Shown: positions 1 through 8,101 of the stretch, piece by piece
Layout of the letters: each line of letters starts with the position of its first letter
How positions within the stretch are numbered: position 1 is the stretch's first letter
DNA from: Chroogloeocystis siderophila 5.2 s.c.1
Lineage (GTDB): Bacteria; Cyanobacteriota; Cyanobacteriia; Cyanobacteriales; Chroococcidiopsidaceae
Length of the DNA: 64,000 bases
Direction of reading: 5' to 3'
NCBI RefSeq assembly: GCF_001904655.1
Contig: NZ_MRCC01000009.1
Coordinates: forward strand, 124,001 to 188,000
Translations under genes and position numbers: made by a program
The notes under the pieces: model-generated
Told to the model about the DNA's origin: nothing
The model's input: the letters and a program-made list of their open reading frames with translations, nothing else
The model's database searches: none

Positions 1-105
1 CTTTAATTTATAGCCAAAGTGTAGGTTGGTACATTACAGAAGCTCAGAGCTATTGTCTTAACCAGCTTTTAACACTGAACTCTGATCACTGATCCCTGAC
101 CCCTA

Positions 106-738
106 CTATAGAATCTGCGCTTGTAATTTTCGCACTTCTGCTTGCACGCTGCTGCTAATTTGCAACAGAGCATTTACAATTGGCGCGTACTCCTGAGTTT
201 GAATATTCGTTAGTTTTGGCGGTGAAAGTAAGTTTGGTGTGTCGATTGGTTGTGATTGTCTTAAGCTTCTTTCGATTTGTAAAGCTTGCACTAAATCGGA
301 TCTTAAGTGTTGTAAAGCTTGTAAAAGTGCGTTGCGATCGCTTTGATCGGTATTCGCTTTAGCTTCATCGAGCATAGCGATATCATAAATGACGCAATGG
401 TAGCGATCAACGTTATTTAAGAGGTTCTTTAGCGGTTGCGGGTAAATTTTTTGCCGCCAAATCCAGCGTCCTAGGGTGATGAGAATGAATGTAATAATAA
501 AAAGTGCGATCGCTGCGGCAATTGATGTACCGATTATTGTTCTAATAACAAGCGTATAAAGTAGACCAACAATGATAACGGTTGGCACAAAAACTTTGAC
601 GAACTCGTTTGATAAAAAGCTGAATCGTTTTTCTCGATTTTGCCAAATTGACCTGCGCAATACACTATCTGGATTGACTCCAGTTAATCGCTTCAATTCT
701 CCCTTTGTAAATTCTAAGCCTATCAAGTCAGGCTGCAC
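106..738 (-). CDS. Conserved cyanobacterial membrane protein, function unknown
   Basis: I do not recognise a function. The 210-aa product has a soluble N-terminus of about 50 residues. Two hydrophobic segments follow, at roughly residues 51-68 and 72-92, and they form a membrane hairpin. The C-terminal half is a cytoplasm-like helical region rich in Gln, Leu and charged residues. The start is a GTG at 738; no in-frame ATG lies close upstream. The gene stands alone, read in the same direction as the sugar transferase at 889 but separated from it by about 150 bp that hold a palindromic repeat. That it is a real gene is likely from its length and composition. Confidence 0.6.
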   Translation of the reverse strand: MQPDLIGLEFTKGELKRLTGVNPDSVLRRSIWQNREKRFSFLSNEFVKVFVPTVIIVGLLYTLVIRTIIGTSIAAAIALFIITFILITLGRWIWRQKIYPQPLKNLLNNVDRYHCVIYDIAMLDEAKANTDQSDRNALLQALQHLRSDLVQALQIERSLRQSQPIDTPNLLSPPKLTNIQTQEYAPIVNALLQISSSVQAEVRKLQAQIL

Positions 739-828
739 TGCACATTGTTTGTATCTACTGAGTCTATATTAGGATATTTTGGACTGGGTGCATGAATCGG
801 ATGTTACCCCCAGAATTGGAAGAGCCTG

Positions 829-875
829 GCGACTAAAGTCGCGGCTTGAAAGACGAAGTCCACGTAGGTAGAGTT
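829..875. repeat. Palindromic intergenic repeat, copy 1
   Basis: An imperfect dyad with arms GCGAC/GTCGC and loop TAAA (829-842) is followed by the tail GGCTTGAAAGACGAAGTCC. The layout resembles the dispersed palindromic elements found in many cyanobacterial genomes, in which a GACTxAAGTC hairpin precedes a GAAGTCC...GGAC hairpin. A related copy lies on the other side of the sugar transferase, near 1735. The assignment to that repeat class is from memory. Confidence 0.5.
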
Positions 876-888
876 TATGATTGAAGAT

Positions 889-1539
889 TTAGTAAGCGCC
901 TTTGCCTGTAATGACCACAATCAAGGTTTGCCAGATAATTCGGAGGTCGAGCCATAAAGACCAGTGATCGCGATAAATGGCATCGAGATGCAGCATATAG
1001 TCAAAGCTTACCTCACTACGTCCACTGATTTGCCACAAACCTGTTACACCAGGTAAGAGTTCTAAACGTTTAGTAAAAGCATTTTGATACTCTTTGAGTG
1101 CTAAAGTACAGTCGCGCAGTTGTAGGGGACGCGGACCTACTAAGCTCATATGACCTTGAATAATGTTAAATAATTGTGGTAACTCATCTAAACTCGTACG
1201 TCGCAAGAATTTACCAACGTGAGTGACACGGGGATCGTCTTTCATTTTAAAGAGGATTCCGCCGTCGGATTCGTTCAAGTGTTCGAGATCTTGCAGAAGT
1301 TGCTCGGCATCGACTACCATAGTACGAAACTTCCAAATCAAAAAAGGTTTTCCACCACGCCCTAAACGTTCTTGACGAAAAAAGATGGGTCCTTTTGAGT
1401 CTAGAGAAATCGCCAACGCGATCGCCAGCATCAGAGGGCTAAGCAGAAGTATCCCTACACCAGCGCCTAAAATGTCAATAATGCGTTTACCGACAAATTG
1501 CAGCATGTAACGTGGTTGACTGACAAAACTAAGTTGCAT
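889..1539 (-). CDS. Polyprenyl-phosphate sugar-1-phosphate transferase (priming glycosyltransferase)
   Basis: This enzyme transfers a sugar-1-phosphate from a nucleotide sugar to undecaprenyl phosphate, the first membrane step of exopolysaccharide repeat-unit assembly. The 216-aa product is the short catalytic-core form. It has one hydrophobic segment (about residues 20-45) followed by the family motifs KFRTM, DELPQLFNI, VGPRP and PGVTGLWQ. It lacks the four extra N-terminal membrane helices of WbaP/WcaJ-type enzymes. No other priming transferase is visible in the window, so it may serve the Wzx/Wzy-type cluster at 35670-44291, which lacks one. It is flanked by two palindromic repeats. Confidence 0.9.
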   Translation of the reverse strand: MQLSFVSQPRYMLQFVGKRIIDILGAGVGILLLSPLMLAIALAISLDSKGPIFFRQERLGRGGKPFLIWKFRTMVVDAEQLLQDLEHLNESDGGILFKMKDDPRVTHVGKFLRRTSLDELPQLFNIIQGHMSLVGPRPLQLRDCTLALKEYQNAFTKRLELLPGVTGLWQISGRSEVSFDYMLHLDAIYRDHWSLWLDLRIIWQTLIVVITGKGAY

Positions 1540-1859
1540 AGCAGAGGTCAGGGGTCAGGGTTAGACTAGGTTTAAAACCTTTGACAGTCCAATTAACAAA
1601 GCTTGTGCCAAACAGTGTGTCAGCACTTAGTTATATTTTTAGAGAGCCATTCTAAAAATTTGCGTATTTTGTACCTACGTAGTTCAATCAAATCAATCAC
1701 AAGTCAATAGACTTCTTGTATGAATCACAAACACCCTCTGACTGAAGTCAGGGGCTACCCAAGCAAAGTGTACTTTCGCACACTTAAACAAGATTTTTAT
1801 CAGTAAGTTCACAGTGGTAGATTTTCTTGTGTTTGGCTGCAAATTTATTTGTCAATCAT
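1540..1859. other. Intergenic region between P450 and sugar transferase
   Basis: No gene is visible. The stretch begins with an AGGTCAGGGGTCAGGGTTAG run of the type common in cyanobacterial gaps. It also holds the second palindromic repeat (about 1735-1785). Confidence 0.6.
1735..1785. repeat. Palindromic intergenic repeat, copy 2
   Basis: Arms CTGAC/GTCAG around TGAA (1738-1751) are followed by GGGGCTACCCAAGCAAAGTG and a second dyad, AAGTGT...ACACTT. It has the same two-hairpin plan as the copy at 829, on the other side of the sugar transferase gene. Confidence 0.5.
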
Positions 1860-3215
1860 TCATGCAGGAGGTTTAATATATGCTTGGAGACTATCTTGAA
1901 ACTGAGAAGGCTGACGCACTGGGAAAGCGGTACTTGGTTCAGGAGATATACTCCAGTCGTAGCGCAATAGCTTGGAGAGGATAATTTTCATTTCCATTTG
2001 GGCAAATTGCCAGCCTAAGCAACTGTGCGGACCACTACCAAAGCCGACTAAGGCAAAAGCGTGCTTTTTATCTTCTTCGCGCGGTGGTGCAAAGCGGTCA
2101 GGATCGAAGCGATCGGGATCGGTGTAGATTTCTGGAAGACGATGCGTTAGCAGTGGGGAAATATCGACATACCAGCCGGCGGGGATACAGTAGCCTGCGT
2201 AATGAATATCTTTGACAACGCCACGCGAGATATTTTGTACAGGAGGATATAGGCGTTCTACCTCTTTCAGCGCGTAACCCATTTGCGAAAGTTGTTTGAG
2301 ATGCGATAAGTTTAGGGGTTCATTTCCGACGACTTGGGCGTATTCGTTGCGTAGGCGATCGCGCCACTCTGGATGTGCCACTAATTCAAACATTAACCAC
2401 GAAAGAAGTACTGCCGGATTTTCATGCCCTGCAAACAGTACCATTAGCAGTTGGTCAACAATGTCCGATTCACTCAATGAGTTGCCATTTTCATCAACAG
2501 CCGCGAGTAATAATCCGAGGAAGTCGCGTGATTCTTGTAATGAGCCTTGTTGTTTGCGTTTGGCAATTTTGCGCCGTAAAAAAGCTTGTAAATTTCGTCT
2601 TGCTTGCTGCGATCGCCCATACAAAGTTTGAGGAATATCAATTTTTAACTTGGCGCGCCTTCCAGAAAGCATTTCGAGAAAATACTGCGTTGCTTCAGCA
2701 AATTCGCTATCGGTTTCAGTTCCCAAAATCAAGCGAATTGCAATTGTTGTTGAAAGATGAGTAAACTCTTCAATAAGGGAAATTGTCTTTCCTGGTCTCC
2801 AATCTTCAAAAAATTTGTCTACAATTTCTTGGATTGTGTCGAAGTAATTTGTTAGCGATCGCCCGTGCATTGCAGGATACATTAAGCGGCGCGTTGCTTG
2901 ATGTTCGGCACCATCTTGTAAGAGTAAACCTTTGCCAAAAATAGGTTCTAAAAAAATCCAACCTAACCGCGCGGAAAGATGATCCGCTTTTTCTCCTAAT
3001 ACTAAGCGGTTAGCATCTGGACCAATTAAAAAAGCAAAATTTTTACCAAAGATCCGCGATTTGAATATTGAACCGTAACGCTGAAAGTGTTCCCAGTAAA
3101 AAAGTTCTTCGTCTCGAAATAGCTCTTTTGTCTCACCTCCAAATAGCTTACCAAAGCTACCAGGCATCTCCTCTGCCGATTGAAATTGTGATGCTGGTTT
3201 TGTTTGAACAACCAT
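1860..3215 (-). CDS. Cytochrome P450 (CYP120-like)
   Basis: This is a haem-thiolate monooxygenase of 451 aa, full length for the family. The I-helix motif is AGHEN at 262-266, the ExxR pair is E318/R321, and the haem loop FGSGPHSCLG carries the ligand Cys399. There is no membrane anchor, as expected for bacterial P450s. The oxygen-activating Thr that normally follows the acidic I-helix residue is replaced by Asn266. The gene is the last of a minus-strand run: it starts 18 bp after the methyltransferase at 3234, behind a clear GGAG ribosome site. In this context it probably oxidises the product modified by the neighbouring methyltransferases. The substrate is unknown. The CYP120 resemblance is judged from overall sequence and not from an alignment. 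Confidence 0.93.
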   Translation of the reverse strand: MVVQTKPASQFQSAEEMPGSFGKLFGGETKELFRDEELFYWEHFQRYGSIFKSRIFGKNFAFLIGPDANRLVLGEKADHLSARLGWIFLEPIFGKGLLLQDGAEHQATRRLMYPAMHGRSLTNYFDTIQEIVDKFFEDWRPGKTISLIEEFTHLSTTIAIRLILGTETDSEFAEATQYFLEMLSGRRAKLKIDIPQTLYGRSQQARRNLQAFLRRKIAKRKQQGSLQESRDFLGLLLAAVDENGNSLSESDIVDQLLMVLFAGHENPAVLLSWLMFELVAHPEWRDRLRNEYAQVVGNEPLNLSHLKQLSQMGYALKEVERLYPPVQNISRGVVKDIHYAGYCIPAGWYVDISPLLTHRLPEIYTDPDRFDPDRFAPPREEDKKHAFALVGFGSGPHSCLGWQFAQMEMKIILSKLLRYDWSISPEPSTAFPVRQPSQFQDSLQAYIKPPA

Positions 3216-3233
3216 TAAAAATAGCTCCTTGAT

Positions 3234-4274
3234 TTAAGCGCGTACAGCTTCGATGATGCTATTGGCAGTTTGTGTAGGGATAAGGCGTGTTACTTTAAAT
3301 CCAGCGGCTTCTAAGAGCGATCGGTATTGTGCTTCAGTACGTTCGTAACCGCCAGGAGTTGTGAGTAACGATTCTAAGTCGATTAACTTACCAACAAACG
3401 GCGCATTACCAGGAGGCATAATCATTTCTACGATTAAAAGTTTGCCGTCGGCTGTCATCGCCTCGCGACAGTTTTTTAGCAGTTTCACTGCGCGCTCATC
3501 GTCCCAGTTGTGAACAACAAACATCAAAATGTACGCATCACCATCACTAGGTACTGAATCTAGACAATTACCTGCAACAAGTCGAGCGCGATCGCCAATT
3601 TGGGCGGATTCAATTGCTGGAGTCGCCGCTGCGATCGCCGAGGGAAAATCAAAAAGTACCCCTTGCAGTGTGGGGTTTGCTTGCAAAAGTGCAACAATTG
3701 TGCTAGCACTTGCATAAATTCCGATGTCAACAACCTTGGTCATTGACGAAAAGTCATAATTTGCGAGGAGTGACTGCGCTGCACGCTGCGAAATACTCGC
3801 CTTAGACTCGCTAGAAACTCGCGCAACTTCAGGGTCTTGGTAATATTCAAATAATCCCTGCCCGTAGAGATGCTCAAACGCGGGTTTTCCAGTTTTAACA
3901 CTGTAGTACAAATTTTCCCAAACATTCCAGTGCCAATCTTGTCCAAAAAACTTGACCGCAGCGCGGACAGAATCAGGTGTATCACTTTGCAGGAACTCAG
4001 CGAGGGGCGTTAAGCTAAAATAACGCTCGTACTCAGAAAAAATGCCTACACTGGCGAGCGATCGCATGAGTCGATACAATGACGGTGCATGAGTGTCAGT
4101 TGCTTGCGCTAACTCATCAATGCTTTTTGAACCATCGGCTAACAAGTCTGCAATTCCCAATTCAGCAGCAGCGTAGATTAATCGCGCTACCCGCAAACCC
4201 CCTAGCATTTGCATCATTGCCACTTGTGGAGGTAGATCTGGTGGCATACTGGTATTTGGTTTAGTCGTTGTCAT
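3234..4274 (-). CDS. O-methyltransferase homologue with degenerate SAM motif
   Basis: The 346-aa product has the two-part build of small-molecule O-methyltransferases. An N-terminal winged-helix dimerisation domain (about 15-100) is followed by a Rossmann methyltransferase domain. The normal glycine-rich SAM loop (DIGGGxG) is replaced by DIGIYASAS at 183-191. The segment that usually holds the catalytic His is kept as VVHNWDDERA, with H255. Related proteins without methyl transfer exist: the anthracycline enzyme RdmB is a hydroxylase on this fold. It could therefore be a methyltransferase with an unusual SAM site or a repurposed enzyme. It sits 15 bp downstream of its paralogue at 4290. Confidence 0.85.
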   Translation of the reverse strand: MTTTKPNTSMPPDLPPQVAMMQMLGGLRVARLIYAAAELGIADLLADGSKSIDELAQATDTHAPSLYRLMRSLASVGIFSEYERYFSLTPLAEFLQSDTPDSVRAAVKFFGQDWHWNVWENLYYSVKTGKPAFEHLYGQGLFEYYQDPEVARVSSESKASISQRAAQSLLANYDFSSMTKVVDIGIYASASTIVALLQANPTLQGVLFDFPSAIAAATPAIESAQIGDRARLVAGNCLDSVPSDGDAYILMFVVHNWDDERAVKLLKNCREAMTADGKLLIVEMIMPPGNAPFVGKLIDLESLLTTPGGYERTEAQYRSLLEAAGFKVTRLIPTQTANSIIEAVRA

Positions 4275-4289
4275 TGTTTTATTTCCTAA

Positions 4290-5399
4290 CTAACAGCCAA
4301 CGCCTTCAATAACTTTCCAAGGAGAGGCTGTAGCAAAAACTTTTGTGAGTTTGAAACCTGCGGCGTCAAAAAGTGTGCGATACTCTGCTTCGGTGCGTTC
4401 GCGACCACCAGAGGTCGTGAGCATTTCTAGGTCAAGAAGTTTGCCGAAATAAGGCGTATTTCCTGGGGGAATAACGGCTTCAACTAGCAATAGCTTGCTG
4501 TGTTCTGCCATCGCACGGCGACAGTTTTTGAGAATTGCGATCGCTTGGGGTTCGTCCCAGTCGTGGATCACGGTTTTAAGGAGGTAAGCATCACCGCCAG
4601 ATGGTACAGATTGGAAAAAGTCACCAGCAACTAATTCACAACGATCTGCTAGTCCATTGACTTCGATGAACTCTTGCGCACCTGTAATCACGGATGGTTG
4701 ATCGAATAAAACGCCTTTGATTGCAGGATAGGCTTTGAGAATTGTTGACAAATGACTGCCATAACCACCGCCAATATCAACTAATGTAGAGATACCTGAA
4801 AAATCGTAACCTGTGGCGATCGCGCTGTTGTTCATTGAGGCTAAATTGGTCATTGCCTCATCGAAGTTATTGCCTGCTTGCGGATTCTGAACAAAATACT
4901 CAAAGATATTCGGTTTGCCAAAGGTATATTCAACGGCTGTTTTACCTGTCTTGACACTCTCAATTAAGTTTCCCCACAAGTCCCAGTGCCACTTTTCACC
5001 AGACATAATCGCCCATGCACGTACTGAGTCGGGAGTATCAGTTTGTAATGTTGCGGCTAGTGGTGTTAAGCTGAAGCGCCCATCTTCGTTTTCAGCAAAT
5101 ATGCCGAAACTTGCGAGCGATCGCAACAGTCGATAAAGTGACTGTTCGTGCATTCCAGTTAGCTGTGCTAGTTCTTTGCTGCTTTTGGCTTGATTTCTCA
5201 GTAAATCAGCAATTCCCAGCTTTGCTGCGACATAGATTGCCTGTGACACTTGGTAAGCGTTGATCATTTCTACCATTGCCACTTGCGGTGGCATTATTTT
5301 GGCTCTGAAATTCTGCAATGAACTGGTGATGTTCATCATTGCTTGAATCAGGGCTACAGGAGGCTTTTTTGGTTTTGTTTTGAGATTAGCTTGAGACAT
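4290..5399 (-). CDS. SAM-dependent O-methyltransferase
   Basis: The 369-aa paralogue of the flanking methyltransferases is the most canonical of the three. It has an N-terminal dimerisation winged helix (about 40-120), SAM loop DIGGGYGS at 208-215 and VIHDWDEPQA with candidate catalytic base H279. A GERTEAEYRTL segment near the C-terminus is typical of the family. It is expected to methylate a phenolic hydroxyl of a small aromatic compound. The first 35 residues form a Lys/Pro-rich extension absent from the other two copies. A roughly 95-bp gap separates it from the monooxygenase upstream. Confidence 0.92.
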   Translation of the reverse strand: MSQANLKTKPKKPPVALIQAMMNITSSLQNFRAKIMPPQVAMVEMINAYQVSQAIYVAAKLGIADLLRNQAKSSKELAQLTGMHEQSLYRLLRSLASFGIFAENEDGRFSLTPLAATLQTDTPDSVRAWAIMSGEKWHWDLWGNLIESVKTGKTAVEYTFGKPNIFEYFVQNPQAGNNFDEAMTNLASMNNSAIATGYDFSGISTLVDIGGGYGSHLSTILKAYPAIKGVLFDQPSVITGAQEFIEVNGLADRCELVAGDFFQSVPSGGDAYLLKTVIHDWDEPQAIAILKNCRRAMAEHSKLLLVEAVIPPGNTPYFGKLLDLEMLTTSGGRERTEAEYRTLFDAAGFKLTKVFATASPWKVIEGVGC

Positions 5400-5493
5400 C
5401 GCATTGCGCTTTACTAATAATGTGGAAGTTTGCTCCCTAAATTTTCCATAAATGAAATAGGGACTTTCATTTCAACTTTAAGATTGCCTAGCA

Positions 5494-5841
5494 CTAAGAC
5501 TTTTTGATGTAGCAAATTTCGTAAAGCGTGGGATCTGATTGCGCGATTTTGCCGATTGCAGGCATATGTGCTACGGCTTCGGGATTATTGAAAATGCCGC
5601 GAAAGTCTTCAACGCTGCGCCATTGCGCGTAGTTTGTGACTCGTTTACCGTCTAAGCTTTTGTGGATGTTGGCTGAGATGAAACCAGGAAGTTTACACAT
5701 GACTTCCTCTGTCGCTTTGATTAATAAGTCGACGAGTAGTTGCTGGTTTTCTGGTTCGACGATGAAGACGTTGATCAGGGTGACAAGATCGGCGTCTTGG
5801 GAAATTGTTGTTTGTTTTTCGTTGTTGATGAGTGTAGTCAT
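5494..5841 (-). CDS. Antibiotic biosynthesis monooxygenase (ABM) family protein
   Basis: This is a small 115-aa protein of the dimeric alpha/beta-barrel ABM fold. The central VEPENQQLLVDLL and ANIHKSLDGKRVTNYAQWR segments match the family pattern of helix, strand and conserved Trp. Characterised members such as ActVA-Orf6 and TcmH oxidise anthrone-type aromatic polyketides to quinones without metal or flavin; others degrade haem. Its position between two O-methyltransferases and near a P450 favours a role on an aromatic metabolite. The catalytic residues cannot be assigned with certainty from sequence alone. Confidence 0.85.
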   Translation of the reverse strand: MTTLINNEKQTTISQDADLVTLINVFIVEPENQQLLVDLLIKATEEVMCKLPGFISANIHKSLDGKRVTNYAQWRSVEDFRGIFNNPEAVAHMPAIGKIAQSDPTLYEICYIKKS

Positions 5842-5902
5842 GTTAATTTTTTTGGTAGTTTTTAGATTGTGGTGAAGAGTGAACGGACCACTCCAGACAA
5901 GG

Positions 5903-6976
5903 CTATGCTGGTATAGACTCGATGATGCTCATTGGGGAGCGTGAAGAGATAATGTTGGTGAGTTGAAAACCAGCGGCAGCGAGAAGTTGTTGATATTGTT
6001 CTTGGGTGCGTTCGACCGCGCCTGCACTCATTATGAGTGCTTCTACGTCTAAAATTTTGCCTAGGGATGGCTCGTTGCCTGGAGGAATGACCATCTCGAT
6101 GAGTAGTAATTTGCCATGCGCGGCGATCGCTTGGCGGCAGTTTTTAAGAATTGTGATCGCGCGATCATCGTCGTAGTCGTGAATGAGGTTTTTGATGATA
6201 TAGATATCACCATTGGGGGGGAATGATTCAAAGATATCTCCGGTGACAAGTTCGCAGCGATCGCTTAATCCTGTGACTTCAATGAGTCTCTTTACTTGTT
6301 CGATGCGTGTTGAAGTGTCGAAGTAAACTCCTTGTTGTGCTGAGTTGTTTTTCAATATCGAAGCAATGAGTTTGCCATCTCCTTGCCCTCCTGTGCCAAT
6401 ATCAATGACGCGATAAAATGATGTGAAGTCATAATTAGCTAAAATTGCGACATCGGTCATTGCTAACGCGCTGACCATCGCTCCATCAAAGTTTTTGGCA
6501 ACTTCAGGATTTTGCTGGTAGTATTCTTGAAACTCCATCCCGAAAATCTGGTCAAACGCAGGTTCGCCGGTTTTAATACTGTGTAGGATACCTCCCCACA
6601 TCCGCCAGTGCCACATTTCACCAACGACGATCGCGTAGTCTCGTAATGAATTAGAAACGTTAGTTTGCAGTAATGTGCCTCTGGGAGTCAGGTGAAATAA
6701 ACCATTTTCGTCTTCGGTAAAGATATCAAAACTAACAAGTACTCTTAACAATCGATATAGTGACTGTTCGTGAGTTGCGGTTGTTTGGGCTAGGGCTGTA
6801 ACACTTTGCGGTTGTGTTAATAAGTCTGCAATACCTAGCTTCGCCGCCACAGAAATCGACTGCGCAAGTCGATAAGCATTCATCATTTGCAGAATTTTGA
6901 CCTGTGGTGGTACGCCTTGAGCAACTGGCGGACGAGGTATTGTCACATCTGAAGTTTTGTGTTGCGATGAAACCAT
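5903..6976 (-). CDS. SAM-dependent O-methyltransferase
   Basis: The 357-aa third member of the methyltransferase set is most similar to the copy at 4290. It has an N-terminal dimerisation domain, SAM motif VIDIGTGGQGDG with an inserted Gly/Gln stretch, NLIHDYDDDRA with the candidate base His, and ERTQEQYQQLL near the end. It is predicted to be cytoplasmic and to methylate a phenol or related acceptor. It lies 14 bp downstream of the type ISP-domain gene at 6991, which suggests co-transcription, and 61 bp upstream of the ABM monooxygenase. Confidence 0.92.
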   Translation of the reverse strand: MVSSQHKTSDVTIPRPPVAQGVPPQVKILQMMNAYRLAQSISVAAKLGIADLLTQPQSVTALAQTTATHEQSLYRLLRVLVSFDIFTEDENGLFHLTPRGTLLQTNVSNSLRDYAIVVGEMWHWRMWGGILHSIKTGEPAFDQIFGMEFQEYYQQNPEVAKNFDGAMVSALAMTDVAILANYDFTSFYRVIDIGTGGQGDGKLIASILKNNSAQQGVYFDTSTRIEQVKRLIEVTGLSDRCELVTGDIFESFPPNGDIYIIKNLIHDYDDDRAITILKNCRQAIAAHGKLLLIEMVIPPGNEPSLGKILDVEALIMSAGAVERTQEQYQQLLAAAGFQLTNIISSRSPMSIIESIPA

Positions 6977-6990
6977 GCTTTAGCCTTGCC

Positions 6991-7527
6991 TTATTGATGA
7001 GCGGCGATAAATAATTGTTCTTTGCTAGAGCCAAGCTGAAATACTGCCTCAATTCCTGCCATTAGCTCGATCATCTCGTTTAATGCGGTTATAATCCGTT
7101 GATATTGTCGAATATCTTTCTGGCTGAGATAACAACCTTCACGATCTTTGATCCATTTTTGACAAATTTGATAGTTGCCAACACTGTAGTTCCAAACTTG
7201 TGGAGGTACGTTTTTGAAATATTGTTTTTGATTAATCCAAACTCGTCCTTTGTCGTCACTTTGCTGTGGCTGGGCATAGCGCACTGCTTCAACAACGTTA
7301 CTACCTATAACAGGGTAATCAGCAAGGATTGGTGTTAGCTGTTCGTCGTTTCGTTTTTGTGAATATATACGCAAAATTCCCCGAATTTGAACATCTGCTA
7401 CTAATCTTCCTTGGCGCTGTGAATGAACTTCATGCCAAGCTGATTTTCGTAGTGTGGGATAAAGCTTACTATCTTGTTTGTTAGGTAAGTGACGATGCCG
7501 AGGATGTTCTATTAAGACTGTATTCAT
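6991..7527 (-). CDS. Stand-alone type ISP restriction-enzyme C-terminal domain protein
   Basis: The 178-aa product splits into an unrecognised basic N-terminus (1-67) and a region at about 68-161. That region matches the C-terminal specificity domain of type ISP restriction-modification enzymes: YPVIGSNVVEAVRY, VWINQKQYFKNVPPQVWNY, GNYQICQKWIKDR, LSQKDIRQYQRIITAL. In those large enzymes this domain follows helicase, methylase and target-recognition parts, none of which are present here. The ORF is intact, starts with ATG and appears to be the first gene of the methyltransferase operon. It may be a relic that kept its frame, a DNA-binding regulator, or an unrelated use of the fold. The family match is from remembered motifs. 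Confidence 0.7.
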   Translation of the reverse strand: MNTVLIEHPRHRHLPNKQDSKLYPTLRKSAWHEVHSQRQGRLVADVQIRGILRIYSQKRNDEQLTPILADYPVIGSNVVEAVRYAQPQQSDDKGRVWINQKQYFKNVPPQVWNYSVGNYQICQKWIKDREGCYLSQKDIRQYQRIITALNEMIELMAGIEAVFQLGSSKEQLFIAAHQ

Positions 7528-8101
7528 GACTTTTAAATTTGTAAAGATTACAGAGTATTGAGAAAAAGTAAAATAGCTGCTTGCAAATAATGCTAAATAA
7601 GAAGTTATTCTTAAGTGGTTGATATTTACGAAATCCGCGAGTATTTTTATTCCTGGTTTAAATAGTGAAATGATTTTAAATTTGCTATTGAGATGTTTCT
7701 CAAAAAAAAACTGTATTAAATGCTGCGAAATTAGGATTTTCTAAGGTTTGAAGTGAAAATGTGGATAAACGCCTTTAACAGGTAAGTAAAAGGGTAAAAA
7801 TAAACGTAATGTAAGGGCTGGTAATTTGTAACTGGTCATTGGCAAGAGTCTCTATTACCCATTAACCATTACCTGTTACCTGACAAACGTTATGTGTGAT
7901 ATTTAATTATGTCCGCCTACTTAGTAGCTTTTCAAATCTTTGTAGATAGTTTCTCACATAAATACAAAGAACAAGTTTTTAAAAAGGGTAATTAGTGTAT
8001 ATGTTATGTGTAACTTCTTGGTAGTTGTAGCGGTGAGTATAATTGCGGATCGCACTTTTTTAGATGAATGAACGTTTAGCTGAAGAAGGAGACTTTTGTC
8101 T
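7528..8101. other. Long intergenic region upstream of the tailoring operon
   Basis: The 574 bp hold no convincing ORF on either strand. The sequence is AT-rich and contains a heptamer repeat (7854-7881). It separates devA from the type ISP-domain gene, so the promoter of the operon read from 7527 downward should lie here. I could not single out a promoter. Confidence 0.6.
7854..7881. repeat. Short tandem heptamer repeat
   Basis: Four consecutive heptamers read ATTACCC, ATTAACC, ATTACCT and GTTACCT. This is the degenerate short tandem repeat class common in cyanobacterial gaps. Related arrays lie near 33461 and 46254. Confidence 0.7.

Noticed and set aside
7854-7881. CRISPR-like array
   Set aside because: The units are contiguous heptamers without spacers and belong to the short tandem repeat class.
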